Below, piece by piece: positions 30,529 to 40,231 of a stretch of DNA of 64,000 nt. The stretch comes from Rhizobium sp. R634 (GTDB lineage Bacteria > Pseudomonadota > Alphaproteobacteria > Rhizobiales > Rhizobiaceae): the NCBI RefSeq assembly GCF_002211305.1, contig NZ_LOKW01000025.1, positions 423,782 to 487,781 of the forward strand, in the 5' to 3' direction. The notes under the pieces are model-generated. The model was not told where the DNA came from, ran no database searches, and saw only the letters and a program-made list of their open reading frames with translations. Each line of letters opens with the position of its first letter. Within the stretch, counting starts at the first letter, position 1. Made by a program: the position numbers and the translations under genes.

Positions 30529-32160
30529 ATGCAACTGCCCTCTCATGATCGTTATGACGATCTCTATCGTGATTTCTCCTGGCGGATTCCGGAGGATTTC
30601 AATATCGGCTGTGCCGTCAGCGACGACTGGGCGGCCCGGGCGCCGGAGCGCGTCTGCCTCGAGCATTTCAGCCCGGACGGCGATCATCGCTCGATGACCT
30701 ACCGCACGCTCGCCGACCGTTCCTCGGCTTTCGCCAATGCGCTGGTTTCGCTCGGGATCGAACGCGGCGATCGCGTCGCGCTGCTCCTGCCGCAGTGCTT
30801 CGAGACGGTGGTCGCGCATGTGGCGATCTACAAGGCCGGCGCGGTCGCGTTGCCGCTGGCGCTGCTCTTCGGCGTCGAGGCGCTGGAATACCGGCTGAAG
30901 GCGGCAGGGGCTGCGGCCGTCGTCACCAATGGTTTCGGTCTCGATCGTGTCCGGCAGATCCGTGAGCGCCTGCCGATGCTGAAACATGTGGTCAGCATCG
31001 ACGGGGCAAATGACGACGCGCTGGGATTTGCCGAGCTTACGGATGCTCACCCTTCGGTCTTCGACGTCGCCGAGACCGGTCCGAACGATCCGGCGCTGAT
31101 GATCTTTACCTCAGGCACGACAGGGCCGCCGAAGGGCGCGCTGCATGGCCACCGTGTTCTGCCCGGGCATATTCCCGGCATGCAGTTCGCCCACGAGGGT
31201 TTTCCGCGCGCAGGCGACAAGGTCTGGACGCCGTCCGACTGGGCCTGGGCCGGCGGCTTGCTCAACGCGCTGCTGCCGAGCCTTCTGCTCGGCGTTCCCG
31301 TCGTCTCCTCGCCGGCGCAGAAATTCGATGCCGACATGGCCTACCGGATCATGGCGGAGATGAAGGTGCGCAATGCCTTCATCCCGCCGACGGCACTAAG
31401 GCTGATGCGGTCCGTTGCCGATCCACGCTCGAAATATGATCTGGTGCTGCGCACCATCGGTTCGGCCGGGGAAGCGCTCGGCCGCGAGACCTATGAATGG
31501 GCGCGGCGCGCGCTCGGCATCACCGTCAACGAATTCTACGGCCAGACGGAGTGCAATTTCGTGCTCTCGTCGAGCGCTGCCCATGGCGTGACCAAGGCCG
31601 GCGCCATCGGCAGGGCGGTGCCGGGACACCGTGTCGCGATCGTCAGCGAAGCGGGTGATGAGCTGCCGGCCGGCGAGCCGGGCCAGATCGCCATCGCCAG
31701 TCCCGATCCCGTCATGTTCCTCGGTTATTGGAACGATGAGGCGGCGACCGAGAAAAAATTCGTCAAGGGCTGGCTGCTCACCGGCGATATCGGCCGCCAG
31801 GATGACGAGGGCTACATTACCTTCGAAGGCCGCGACGACGACGTCATTACCTCTTCGGGATATCGCATCGGCCCGGCCGAAATCGAGGACTGCCTGATCG
31901 GCCATCCCGCCGTGCAGCTTGCCGCCGCCGTCGGCAAACCGGACGCCGTGCGCACCGAGATCGTCAAGGCCTATATCGTGCTGGCGCCGGGCCATGCGCC
32001 GAGCGAGGCGCTGGCCGCCGACATCAGGGATTGGGTGAAGATGCGGCTTTCGATGCACGAATATCCGCGCGAGGTGGAATTCGTCGAGTCGCTGCCGCTG
32101 ACCACGACAGGCAAGGTGATCCGCCGGCTGTTGCGCGAGAGGGCGGCAACCGACGGCTGA
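30529..32160 (+). CDS. Acyl-CoA synthetase (AMP-forming)
   Basis: A 543-residue member of the ANL adenylating superfamily. It activates a carboxylic acid as acyl-AMP and transfers it to CoA. The P-loop-like A3 motif is FTSGTTGPPKG, A5 is NEFYGQTECNF, A7 is WLLTGDIGRQDDEGY, A8 is GRDDDVITSSGYRIGPAEIE and the C-terminal lysine A10 is TTTGKVIRR. This resembles medium-chain or acetyl-type (AcsM-like) enzymes. ATG 30529 gives MQLPSHDRYDDLYRDFSWR. It is convergent with the acyltransferase gene, 4 bp away. Confidence 0.92.
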   Translation: MQLPSHDRYDDLYRDFSWRIPEDFNIGCAVSDDWAARAPERVCLEHFSPDGDHRSMTYRTLADRSSAFANALVSLGIERGDRVALLLPQCFETVVAHVAIYKAGAVALPLALLFGVEALEYRLKAAGAAAVVTNGFGLDRVRQIRERLPMLKHVVSIDGANDDALGFAELTDAHPSVFDVAETGPNDPALMIFTSGTTGPPKGALHGHRVLPGHIPGMQFAHEGFPRAGDKVWTPSDWAWAGGLLNALLPSLLLGVPVVSSPAQKFDADMAYRIMAEMKVRNAFIPPTALRLMRSVADPRSKYDLVLRTIGSAGEALGRETYEWARRALGITVNEFYGQTECNFVLSSSAAHGVTKAGAIGRAVPGHRVAIVSEAGDELPAGEPGQIAIASPDPVMFLGYWNDEAATEKKFVKGWLLTGDIGRQDDEGYITFEGRDDDVITSSGYRIGPAEIEDCLIGHPAVQLAAAVGKPDAVRTEIVKAYIVLAPGHAPSEALAADIRDWVKMRLSMHEYPREVEFVESLPLTTTGKVIRRLLRERAATDG

Positions 32161-32164
32161 CGCC

Positions 32165-33442
32165 TCAACTCCGGCCGGCGAGCGACATGATCTTCTCGCG
32201 CAGCATCTTCGCCATATTGCGGGTGCTGCGGTACATGTGCAGCTGGGCGGCGACCTGGCGCATGTCGCGGTCGCCGTTCTGCGTCAGCCCGATCACCAGC
32301 GTTCCCATCTCTTCACGCTCCTGCCAGAAGCGGCTCATGATCGGATGGTCGGAGACGGCACAGGAATCGGAGCGCACGATATTGGCGTCGTCGAGATGCC
32401 ATTCGGTGAGTTCGCTCATCAAAAGCTTACCCGGCGAATAGCGGGCATAATTCTCGTCGTAAGCGGTCTTCCAGGTATAGGCCTCGCCGCCCATCATCAG
32501 GACGACGATGGCGGCGATCGCCTTGCCGTTGAGATCGATCGTGTGGATGCGCACGGCGTCGACGGCGGCAAGGTTCGACACGGCCTCGCGGGCGAAGGCG
32601 GTGTGATAGCGGTCGGTGACGAGCGCGCTTCGCCGTTTGCCCTTCCAGCCCCCGGCTTCCATCGCCAGGAATTCCTCGAAGCGGACGTGGACTTCACGCG
32701 GCTGGCGGGCGACGGCGTAGACCGCCGTTCCGAGCTCCTCCAGCTGGCGCCACTGGCGGCGCATCTCGCGCATATGCGATGAGGAAATGGTCTTGGCGAG
32801 ATAGGCGGGCGCCTCTTCCTCGCTCTGCAGCATCGGGCGCAGATAGGGGTTGGTGACGGTGAGCGGCAGGTTGCGGCTGAGCGCCACGGATTTGGCCATG
32901 CGCACGAAGATACCGTTCAGCCTGAGATCCGGCAGAACCAGCGTCGTCGGGAGGTTGAGGTCGGGGGCGGTCAATCCCTCGAAGAGATTGTCGAGGGTTT
33001 CGGCGGCATCCTCGCTATCGACGAGAGGCGTGCCGAGCGGGCCGAAGCTGTTCGACCAGCCGCGGATGATCGAGGGGCCGACGGCAAAGCCGGGCTTGTC
33101 GACCGAAAAGGGCATGAGGAAGCGCATGCGGCTGCGGCCGGCGCCGTGATCCCGGATCAGAGCGAAATTCACCTGCCGGTCTTCGAGCCGCGGCATGGCG
33201 GGCGCGAGGAAGCGGCCGGAGAAGAAGACGTTCGGTTCCATCGCCCGGTTGGAGAGGAAGTCGAGCTCTTCCTGCAGCTCGTAGCCGAGCTTGCCGGGAT
33301 AGAGGCAAAGCTCGCGCCCCGGCCGGCCGATCTCGGCGCGGGCTTCCGCCTGCGGTGCTTCGAAATGCAGCGAGGCCAGATCATGCACCATGCGGTTGGT
33401 GAGACTGTTGGTGCTTTCGGTGACGGGGGGCAGGCGCACCAT
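32165..33442 (-). CDS. CelD/BcsL-type GNAT acyltransferase
   Basis: A 425-residue cytoplasmic protein whose C-terminal half (about 225-400) is the FemAB-like acetyltransferase domain of the CelD/BcsL family: FLAMEAGGWKGKRR, HTIDLNGKAIAAIVVLM, AYDENYARYSPGKLLMSELTEW. Such proteins are tied to exopolysaccharide or cellulose modification. Its ATG follows directly after the TAG stop of the flippase gene (TAGATG), so the two are translationally coupled. The acceptor sugar is unknown. Confidence 0.8.
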   Translation of the reverse strand: MVRLPPVTESTNSLTNRMVHDLASLHFEAPQAEARAEIGRPGRELCLYPGKLGYELQEELDFLSNRAMEPNVFFSGRFLAPAMPRLEDRQVNFALIRDHGAGRSRMRFLMPFSVDKPGFAVGPSIIRGWSNSFGPLGTPLVDSEDAAETLDNLFEGLTAPDLNLPTTLVLPDLRLNGIFVRMAKSVALSRNLPLTVTNPYLRPMLQSEEEAPAYLAKTISSSHMREMRRQWRQLEELGTAVYAVARQPREVHVRFEEFLAMEAGGWKGKRRSALVTDRYHTAFAREAVSNLAAVDAVRIHTIDLNGKAIAAIVVLMMGGEAYTWKTAYDENYARYSPGKLLMSELTEWHLDDANIVRSDSCAVSDHPIMSRFWQEREEMGTLVIGLTQNGDRDMRQVAAQLHMYRSTRNMAKMLREKIMSLAGRS

Positions 33443-34858
33443 CTATCGAACTCTCATTTCTGGCGTTGCGGCGGAGGGGCTGGCGAAGGCGAAGAGGACG
33501 ATGCCGAGCGTGCGGCGCACGGCGACATGCAGCAGGAGCGCCTCGACCGCCATGGCCGAGGCTGTGGCGACGGCGGTGCCTTCGATGCCGTAATGGGGGA
33601 TCAGAGCAAGGTTGAGGCCGATATTGGCAGTCAATGCGCCGGCATAGAGCGCGACGCAAAGGTTCTGCTTGCCCGCCATCATCAGCAGCGTTTCGGCCGG
33701 GCCGACCAGCGACTTGGCAAGGATGCCGGCAAGCAGGATCGCCATGACGAGATAACCCGAGGTGAAGGCGCCGCCGAAGAGCGACAGCAGCAGATGGCCG
33801 GCCGCGAGCACGACGAGACCGACGCCGAGCGCCGGCCAGAAGGTCCAGCGGGCGGCATCCGTGGCGGCGATCGCCAGCTGGGCGTGATCGCCTGCGGCGA
33901 TGATCGAGGAAAAGCGCGGGCCGGAGGCGGCCTTGACGGAGAAATTGATGAAATGCACCAGCGCCATCGTCTTGGCGGCGGCGAAATAGATGGCGACGTC
34001 GTGCGGCTGAAGGAAAATGCCGACGACGACGACATCGGAATTGGTCAGCAGGAAGCTGACGCCCTCGATCAGGAAGATCGGGAAGGCAACGCTGAGCCAG
34101 CAGAGGAAATCGACCTTGCGCGGGCCTTCGTCATAATGCCGGCGAAGGCGGTAGAGCGTGGCGCCATACTGGCCAAGCGCGGTGACGAAGGTGGCGGCGA
34201 GCGCTGCCTGCATGGCGGTGACCGCCGTATGCGCCGCGCCCATCGCAATCGCGGCGAGCATGAAGGCGATGATCAGGATCGGCCGGATGATATAGACGGG
34301 GCTCAGCGCCATGACCGGCCAGTGGTTGGCCCGCGAGGTGCCTTCGAGGATATCGCCGAGCGCGATCATCGGCATGGCGAGCAGGCCGATGAAGATCGGC
34401 ACGAGGTAATAGGTCTCGATCATATCGCCGAAGAAATGCAGTCCGAGCATGCCGGCGACGAGCATCGCCGTTCCGGATAGCAGCGCGAAGATGCGCGCCG
34501 TGCCGGTGAGGCCGCGGATTTCCTCGAAGGCTCCGGCAGCCCTGTATTGCGGCAGGAAACGGACGATCGCCGTATGGAAGCCGAGGCAGGAGAGATCGCC
34601 GAAGACCACGACCAGCACCCAGACGAAGACGAAGATGCCGTATTCATATTCGCCCATCAGCCGGGCGAGCACGATCTGGGACAGAAAGGCGAGGGCGGCG
34701 CTTAAGATGCGGATCGAAAAGGCCGTCAGCGCCATGCGCTGGGCGGCCGCCTTCTCGCCGCGTTCGGTGAGCACGGCGGCAAACATGCGCAGCGTCCGGC
34801 TGCCGATCGGGCGCAGGCCCGCGGGCAGCATCTTCTCCGCTGTTTCTATGACCGCCAT
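33443..34858 (-). CDS. Polysaccharide flippase (Wzx/PST-like, MOP superfamily)
   Basis: A 471-residue membrane protein with about 12-14 helices. It starts with AFSIRILSAALAFLSQIVLARLMGEYEYGIFVFVW, the typical first helices of Wzx-type lipid-linked oligosaccharide flippases. The C-terminus ends in LASPSAATPEMRVR. It should move a lipid-linked sugar across the inner membrane. It is directly coupled to the CelD/BcsL-type gene. No glycosyltransferases are adjacent. The start is ATG 34858 or GTG 34867; neither has a good Shine-Dalgarno sequence. Confidence 0.82.
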   Translation of the reverse strand: MAVIETAEKMLPAGLRPIGSRTLRMFAAVLTERGEKAAAQRMALTAFSIRILSAALAFLSQIVLARLMGEYEYGIFVFVWVLVVVFGDLSCLGFHTAIVRFLPQYRAAGAFEEIRGLTGTARIFALLSGTAMLVAGMLGLHFFGDMIETYYLVPIFIGLLAMPMIALGDILEGTSRANHWPVMALSPVYIIRPILIIAFMLAAIAMGAAHTAVTAMQAALAATFVTALGQYGATLYRLRRHYDEGPRKVDFLCWLSVAFPIFLIEGVSFLLTNSDVVVVGIFLQPHDVAIYFAAAKTMALVHFINFSVKAASGPRFSSIIAAGDHAQLAIAATDAARWTFWPALGVGLVVLAAGHLLLSLFGGAFTSGYLVMAILLAGILAKSLVGPAETLLMMAGKQNLCVALYAGALTANIGLNLALIPHYGIEGTAVATASAMAVEALLLHVAVRRTLGIVLFAFASPSAATPEMRVR

Positions 34859-34979
34859 GATGAACACGCAAAACTCTGAGGTCAGGCAAATCGTCCGCGA
34901 AGTCTTGACAGAACAGGGTTAAGAAACGGTTCCGGATCGGGATCGTCATCCGGCCCGGAGATACCGGTTTTCGACGCTG

Positions 34980-35015
34980 CCGCAGAAACAGAAAATGCCG
35001 CCCGAAGGCGGCATT
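34980..35015 (-). terminator. Intrinsic terminator of secA
   Basis: Read on the minus strand: AATGCCGCC-TTCG-GGCGGCATT (35015 down to 34994), a 9-bp stem with a UUCG tetraloop, followed by TTCTGTTTCTG. It starts 23 bp after the secA stop. Confidence 0.9.
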
Positions 35016-35037
35016 CCGAAGTTTCTTGCGACTAACC

Positions 35038-37752
35038 TCAGACCTGTTCGAAGGCGCCGTGGCAATGCTTGTATTTCTTGCCGGAGCCGCAAGGGCAGGT
35101 CTCGTTGCGGCCGACCTTGCCCCAGGTGGCGGGATCGTCGGGATTGCGGTTCTCGGGCGAGACGATGACTTCGGAGGCCTGGTAGATCGGGGCGAAATCG
35201 TCCTCGCCGGTCGTCGGATCCAGATGATGGGCCTGCATCACCGGTGGTTCCGGCTCGGCGGGCGCCTGCTGCACCAGTTCGACGCGCATCAGCTGGGCGG
35301 TGACGGCTTCGCGCAGATTGTTGAGCAGGGCGGTGAAAAGCTCGAAGGCTTCCGACTTGTATTCCTGCAGCGGATCGCGCTGGGCATAGCCGCGGAAACC
35401 GATGACGGAGCGCAGATGGTCGAGATTGACGATATGCTCGCGCCAGAGGTGATCGAGCGTCTGCATGACGATCGAGCGTTCGACATAATGCATGATGTCG
35501 TCGCCGAAACGCTCGGCCTTCTCCGTGAAGGCGGCATTGGTGGCTTGCGTCAGGCGCTCGCGGATATCGTCCTCGCCGATACCTTCCTCCTTCACCCAGT
35601 CCTCGATCGGCAGATCGAGGTTGAGGATGTTGGTGACGCCGGTCTTCAGGCCGACGGCATCCCATTGCTCGGCATAGGCGCGCTCGGGGATGTGCTTTTC
35701 GACCAAGTCCTCGATCACTTCGCGGCGCATGTCGGAGACGGTTTCGGAGATATTGGTCGATTCCATCAGTTCGAGGCGCTGCTCGAAGATCACCTTGCGC
35801 TGGTCGTTGAGAACGTCGTCATACTTCAGAAGGTTCTTGCGGATGTCGAAGTTGCGGGCTTCGACCTTCTTCTGCGCGCGCTCCAGCGCCTTGTTGATCC
35901 AGGGATGGACGATCGCCTCGCCTTCCTTCAGGCCGAGCTTGGTCAGCATGCTGTCCATGCGGTCGGAGCCGAAGATACGCATCAGGTCGTCCTGAAGCGA
36001 AAGGTAGAATTTCGAACGGCCCGGGTCACCCTGACGGCCGGAGCGGCCGCGCAGCTGGTTGTCGATACGGCGGCTTTCGTGGCGTTCGGTGGCGATCACG
36101 TAGAGGCCGCCGGCAGCGAGCGCCTTCTGCTTGAGTTCCTTGATCTCCTCGACGATCGCCTGGATCCGGGCATCCCGCTCCGGACCGGCTTCGACTTCGC
36201 CGAGTTCGCGCTCGATGCGCATGTCGAGGTTGCCGCCGAGCTGAATGTCGGTGCCGCGGCCGGCCATGTTGGTGGCGATGGTGACGGCGCCGGGCACGCC
36301 CGCCTGGGCGACGATATAGGCTTCCTGCTCGTGGTAGCGGGCGTTCAGCACCTGGAAGTCGTTGAAGCCCTGCTTGCGCAGGCGATCGGCGAGCAGTTCC
36401 GACTTCTCGATCGAGGTCGTGCCGACGAGCACCGGCTGGCCGCGCTTATGGGCGTCGAGGATCTCTTCGATGATCGCCTTGAACTTCTCGTCGAAGGTCC
36501 GGTAGACCTCGTCGTCTTCGTCGATACGCTTGATCGGCAGGTTGGTCGGGACCTCGATGACATCGAGATTGTAGATGTTGCCGAATTCTTCCGCTTCCGT
36601 CTGCGCCGTGCCGGTCATGCCGGCGAGCTTGGCGTACATGCGGAAATAATTCTGGAAGGTGATCGAGGCCAACGTCTGGTTTTCCGGCTGGATCTGCACC
36701 TTTTCCTTGGCTTCGAGCGCCTGATGCTGGCCTTCCGAATAACGCCGGCCCGGCATCATGCGGCCGGTGAACTCGTCGATGATGACGACTTCGTCGTTGC
36801 GGACGATATAGTCCTTGTCGCGCTGGAAGAGCTTGTGGGCCTTCAACGCATTGTTGACGTGGTGGACGATCGCGACGTTTTCGATGTCGTAGAGCGCATT
36901 GCCCTTCAAGAGGCCGGCCTGGCGAAGCAGGTTTTCCAGCTTCTCGGTGCCCTCTTCGGAGAAGTTGGCCGAGCGCTGCTTCTCGTCGATCTCGTAATCG
37001 CTGGCTACGAGCAGCGGAATGAAGGCATCGATCGTATTATAAAGTTCGGAGCGGTCGTCGAGCGGTCCGGAGATGATCAGCGGCGTGCGCGCTTCGTCGA
37101 CGAGGATCGAGTCCACTTCGTCGACGATCGCGAAATTGTGGCCGCGCTGGACCATCTGGTTCTTCTCGTACTTCATGTTATCGCGCAGATAATCGAAGCC
37201 GAGTTCGTTGTTGGTGGCGTAGGTGATGTCGCAGGCATAGGCCGCGCGGCGCTCTTCGTCGGACAGGCCGTGGACGATGACGCCGGTGGTCATGCCGAGG
37301 AAGCCGTAGACGCGGCCCATGGTCGCGGCATCGCGCTGGGCGAGATAATCGTTGACGGTGACGACGTGCACGCCCTTGCCGGAAAGCGCGTTCAGATAGA
37401 CCGGCAGGGTGGCGACGAGGGTCTTGCCTTCGCCGGTCTTCATCTCGGCGATCGCATTCGAATGCAGGATCATGCCGCCGATCAGCTGTACGTCAAAAGG
37501 TCGCAGGCCGAGAACGCGGCGCGAGGCCTCGCGCACGACGGCAAAGGCGGGAATCAGGATATCGTCGAGCGTCTTGCCCTCGGCGAGAAGCGCGCGGAAT
37601 TCCGCCGTCTTCGCCGCGAGTTGCTCGTCCGTCAGCGCCTTCGTCTTCTCTTCGATGGAGTTGATCGCGGCGACGTTCGGCTGGTAGGACCGCACGCGGC
37701 GATCATTGGACGATCCAAATAACTTGCGGGCTATACCGCCAAAGCTGACCAT
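35038..37752 (-). CDS. secA: Preprotein translocase ATPase SecA
   Basis: Motor that pushes unfolded precursors through SecYEG. The 904-residue protein has Walker A GEGKT (107-111), DEVD box (211-214), the DEAD motor domains, the preprotein cross-linking region and the C-terminal zinc-binding tail with C886, C888, C897 and H898 (CPCGSGKKYKHCHG), which binds SecB and phospholipids. The length is normal. ATG 37752 gives MVSFGGIARKLFGSSNDRR. It is divergent from a secreted parvulin isomerase, with 245 bp between the starts. Confidence 0.98.
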   Translation of the reverse strand: MVSFGGIARKLFGSSNDRRVRSYQPNVAAINSIEEKTKALTDEQLAAKTAEFRALLAEGKTLDDILIPAFAVVREASRRVLGLRPFDVQLIGGMILHSNAIAEMKTGEGKTLVATLPVYLNALSGKGVHVVTVNDYLAQRDAATMGRVYGFLGMTTGVIVHGLSDEERRAAYACDITYATNNELGFDYLRDNMKYEKNQMVQRGHNFAIVDEVDSILVDEARTPLIISGPLDDRSELYNTIDAFIPLLVASDYEIDEKQRSANFSEEGTEKLENLLRQAGLLKGNALYDIENVAIVHHVNNALKAHKLFQRDKDYIVRNDEVVIIDEFTGRMMPGRRYSEGQHQALEAKEKVQIQPENQTLASITFQNYFRMYAKLAGMTGTAQTEAEEFGNIYNLDVIEVPTNLPIKRIDEDDEVYRTFDEKFKAIIEEILDAHKRGQPVLVGTTSIEKSELLADRLRKQGFNDFQVLNARYHEQEAYIVAQAGVPGAVTIATNMAGRGTDIQLGGNLDMRIERELGEVEAGPERDARIQAIVEEIKELKQKALAAGGLYVIATERHESRRIDNQLRGRSGRQGDPGRSKFYLSLQDDLMRIFGSDRMDSMLTKLGLKEGEAIVHPWINKALERAQKKVEARNFDIRKNLLKYDDVLNDQRKVIFEQRLELMESTNISETVSDMRREVIEDLVEKHIPERAYAEQWDAVGLKTGVTNILNLDLPIEDWVKEEGIGEDDIRERLTQATNAAFTEKAERFGDDIMHYVERSIVMQTLDHLWREHIVNLDHLRSVIGFRGYAQRDPLQEYKSEAFELFTALLNNLREAVTAQLMRVELVQQAPAEPEPPVMQAHHLDPTTGEDDFAPIYQASEVIVSPENRNPDDPATWGKVGRNETCPCGSGKKYKHCHGAFEQV

Positions 37753-37997
37753 GTGACTGGCCCTTTCTCAATATTCATCCCTGGCGTTTCTTTTTCGCGG
37801 CCCAGCCGAAAATCAGGCGCACGCTGAAACGCCCGGAAACTGTTCTGGACGCGAGGTTGCGTGACAGATAAGAGGGGGGTCGAATGATGTCAACGGATTT
37901 GGCGGATACAGAAAGGCCACAATCCGGTGTTGATGGCTATTTTGGGCTGGATTCAGGGGATGCTGAAACCGGCGATGGAACTGTGAAGGGTTATTTG

Positions 37998-38879
37998 ATG
38001 TTGAGCACCAATAAATTCGCCGTTTTGGCATTTGCGACTTTTGTTGCGCTCCAGGCTCCGGCCCATGCCGACGACGCCGTCGTCGCCAAGGTCGGCAATC
38101 TGGAAATCCACCAGTCGGAACTCGATCTTGCCGTCGCCAATCTCGATCCGCAGCTAGCGCAGCTTCCCGACGACCAGAAGAAGGTCGCGGCTCTCTCCGC
38201 CGCCATCGACGTGAAGCTGCTCGCCGCCGACGCCATCACCGAGAAGCTCGACCAGACGGACGAATTCAAGAAGCGTATGCAGTATCTCTCCGATCGCGAG
38301 CTGCATAACGCCTATTTCAAGAAGCATGTCGTCGACACCGTGACGCCGGAAGAAATCAAGGCGCGCTACGACAAGGAAGTCGCCGCCCTGCCGAAGCAGG
38401 AGGAAGTCCACGCTCGCCACATCCTCGTCAAGACCGAGGATGAAGCCAAGGACATCATCAAGCAGCTCGATGCCGGCAAGGATTTCGCCGAACTCGCCAA
38501 GGAGAAGTCCACCGATCCGAACAAGTCGGAAGGCGGCGATCTCGGCTATTTCACGCGTGGCCGCATGGTCAAGGAATTCGAGGACGCGGCCTTCGCGCTC
38601 GAGAAGGGCACCTATTCCAAGACGCCCGTGAAGACCGACTTCGGCTATCACGTCATCAAGGTCGAGGATAAGCGCGACGCCGCACCGCCGCCGTTCGAGC
38701 AGGTGCAGGATCAGGTTCGTCAGCTCGTCATGCGCGACAAGTATCTTGCGCTTCTCGCCCAGGCGAAGTCGTCCTCCAAGATCGAGATCGCGGACGAGAC
38801 GCTGCGCAAGGGCTACGACGAGGCCAACAAGCAGCCTGAGCCGGGCAGCGAGCCTGCCCAGCCGGCGCCGAAGCAGTAA
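37998..38879 (+). CDS. Periplasmic parvulin-type peptidyl-prolyl isomerase
   Basis: A 293-residue exported protein: signal peptide (about 1-25, cleavage near APAHADD), an N-terminal SurA/PrsA-like helical chaperone domain, a rotamase domain (about 135-230: VHARHILVKTEDEAK, GGDLGYFTRGRMVKEFEDAAF, FGYHVIKVEDKR), and a low-complexity Pro/Glu tail. It is likely an envelope folding factor for secreted or outer-membrane proteins. Divergence from secA fits this. ATG 37998 gives MLSTNKFAVLAFATFVALQ. An intrinsic terminator follows. Confidence 0.9.
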   Translation: MLSTNKFAVLAFATFVALQAPAHADDAVVAKVGNLEIHQSELDLAVANLDPQLAQLPDDQKKVAALSAAIDVKLLAADAITEKLDQTDEFKKRMQYLSDRELHNAYFKKHVVDTVTPEEIKARYDKEVAALPKQEEVHARHILVKTEDEAKDIIKQLDAGKDFAELAKEKSTDPNKSEGGDLGYFTRGRMVKEFEDAAFALEKGTYSKTPVKTDFGYHVIKVEDKRDAAPPPFEQVQDQVRQLVMRDKYLALLAQAKSSSKIEIADETLRKGYDEANKQPEPGSEPAQPAPKQ

Positions 38880-38890
38880 TATCCGCATCA

Positions 38891-38921
38891 GGGCCCGGTT
38901 CTACCGGGCCCTTCCTTATCG
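38891..38921 (+). terminator. Intrinsic terminator after the parvulin gene
   Basis: GGGCCCGG-TTCTA-CCGGGCCC, an 8-bp perfect GC stem with a 5-base loop, followed by TTCCTTATCGTTG. It lies 12 bp after the stop. Confidence 0.9.
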
Positions 38922-38989
38922 TTGTTGTCGCATTTCCGGACGGCGAGCCGGTTTCAGTCGCCGGGAAATGCTCATTGACAGGTTTCATC

Positions 38990-40231
38990 ATGTCCGGTTC
39001 CGTTTCTCCGCTCGCACCGAAATCCTTCGTCCCGATGCCTTCGCTGCGCGGCGTGCGCATGGCGACGGCGTCCGCCGGCATCAAGTACAAGAACCGCACC
39101 GACGTGCTGATGATGGTCTTCGACAAGCCGGCCGCCGTCGCGGGTGTCTTCACCCGCTCCAAGTGCCCTTCGGCGCCGGTCGATTTCTGCCGCGCAAACC
39201 TGCCGCACGGCATTGCACGCGCCGTCGTCGTCAATTCCGGAAACGCCAATGCCTTTACCGGCCTGAAGGGCCGCCAGGCGACCGAGCTGACGGCGAAGTC
39301 GGCTGCCGCTGCTGTCGGCTGCAGCGAAAACGAGGTCTATCTGGCTTCGACCGGGGTCATCGGCGAACCGCTCGATGCCACCAAATTCGCCGGGGTCCTG
39401 GACAAGATGCAAGCCGAGGCGACCGGCGATTTCTGGTTCGAGGCCGCCAAGGCGATCATGACGACCGACACCTATCCGAAGGTTTCGACCCGCAGCGCCG
39501 AGATCGGCGGCGTTGCCGTGACGATCAACGGCATTGCCAAGGGCGCCGGCATGATCGCGCCCGATATGGCGACGATGCTCTCCTTCGTCGTCACCGATGC
39601 CGACATCGCGCCCGCCGCCCTGCAGGCGCTACTCTCCGACGGCGTCGGCCCGACCTTCAATTCCATGACCGTCGACAGCGATACCTCCACCTCCGACACG
39701 CTGATGCTGTTTGCGACGGGTGCTGCGGCCGAGGACGGCCAGGCCCTCATCGAACGCGCCGACGATCCGCGTCTGGCCGCTTTCCGCGTCGCGCTCAATG
39801 AAGTGCTGAAAGATCTTTCGCTGCAGGTGGTGCGTGACGGCGAGGGTGCTACGAAAATGCTCGAAATCACCGTGACCGGCGCCGAAAGCGATGCCGCCGC
39901 CAAGCGCATCGGGCTGTCGATCGCCAATTCGCCGCTGGTCAAGACGGCGGCTGCCGGCGAAGACGCCAATTGGGGCCGCATCGTCATGGCCGTCGGCAAA
40001 TCGGGCGAGATGGCCGATCGCGACCGGCTCGCCATCTGGTTCGGCGACGTCCGGGTCGCCGTCAACGGCGAGCGCGATCCCGATTATTCCGAGGAGGCCG
40101 CCTCGAACGTCATGAAGGCGCAGGATATCCCCGTGAAAGTGGATATCGGCCTCGGCGCAGGCACGGCAACCGTCTGGACCTGCGACCTCACCAAGGAATA
40201 TGTTGCGATCAATGGCGACTATCGGAGCTGA
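38990..40231 (+). CDS. argJ: Bifunctional glutamate N-acetyltransferase / N-acetylglutamate synthase
   Basis: Recycles the acetyl group between N-acetylornithine and glutamate in arginine synthesis (cyclic pathway). The 413-residue precursor is cleaved autocatalytically into alpha and beta chains at the ATML motif. Here the nucleophile is T195 in PDMATMLSFVVTDA. The N-terminal GVRMATASAGIKYK and the C-terminal DLTKEYVAINGDYRS are typical. ATG 38990 gives MSGSVSPLAPKSFV. It forms a tight operon with a GNAT gene and mutT, closed by a terminator at 41478. Confidence 0.97.
   Translation: MSGSVSPLAPKSFVPMPSLRGVRMATASAGIKYKNRTDVLMMVFDKPAAVAGVFTRSKCPSAPVDFCRANLPHGIARAVVVNSGNANAFTGLKGRQATELTAKSAAAAVGCSENEVYLASTGVIGEPLDATKFAGVLDKMQAEATGDFWFEAAKAIMTTDTYPKVSTRSAEIGGVAVTINGIAKGAGMIAPDMATMLSFVVTDADIAPAALQALLSDGVGPTFNSMTVDSDTSTSDTLMLFATGAAAEDGQALIERADDPRLAAFRVALNEVLKDLSLQVVRDGEGATKMLEITVTGAESDAAAKRIGLSIANSPLVKTAAAGEDANWGRIVMAVGKSGEMADRDRLAIWFGDVRVAVNGERDPDYSEEAASNVMKAQDIPVKVDIGLGAGTATVWTCDLTKEYVAINGDYRS

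Noticed and set aside
35026..37722. Long open frame on the plus strand, opposite secA
   Set aside because: High-GC antisense shadow of secA. It lacks a ribosome-binding site and any recognisable domain, and secA is complete on the other strand.
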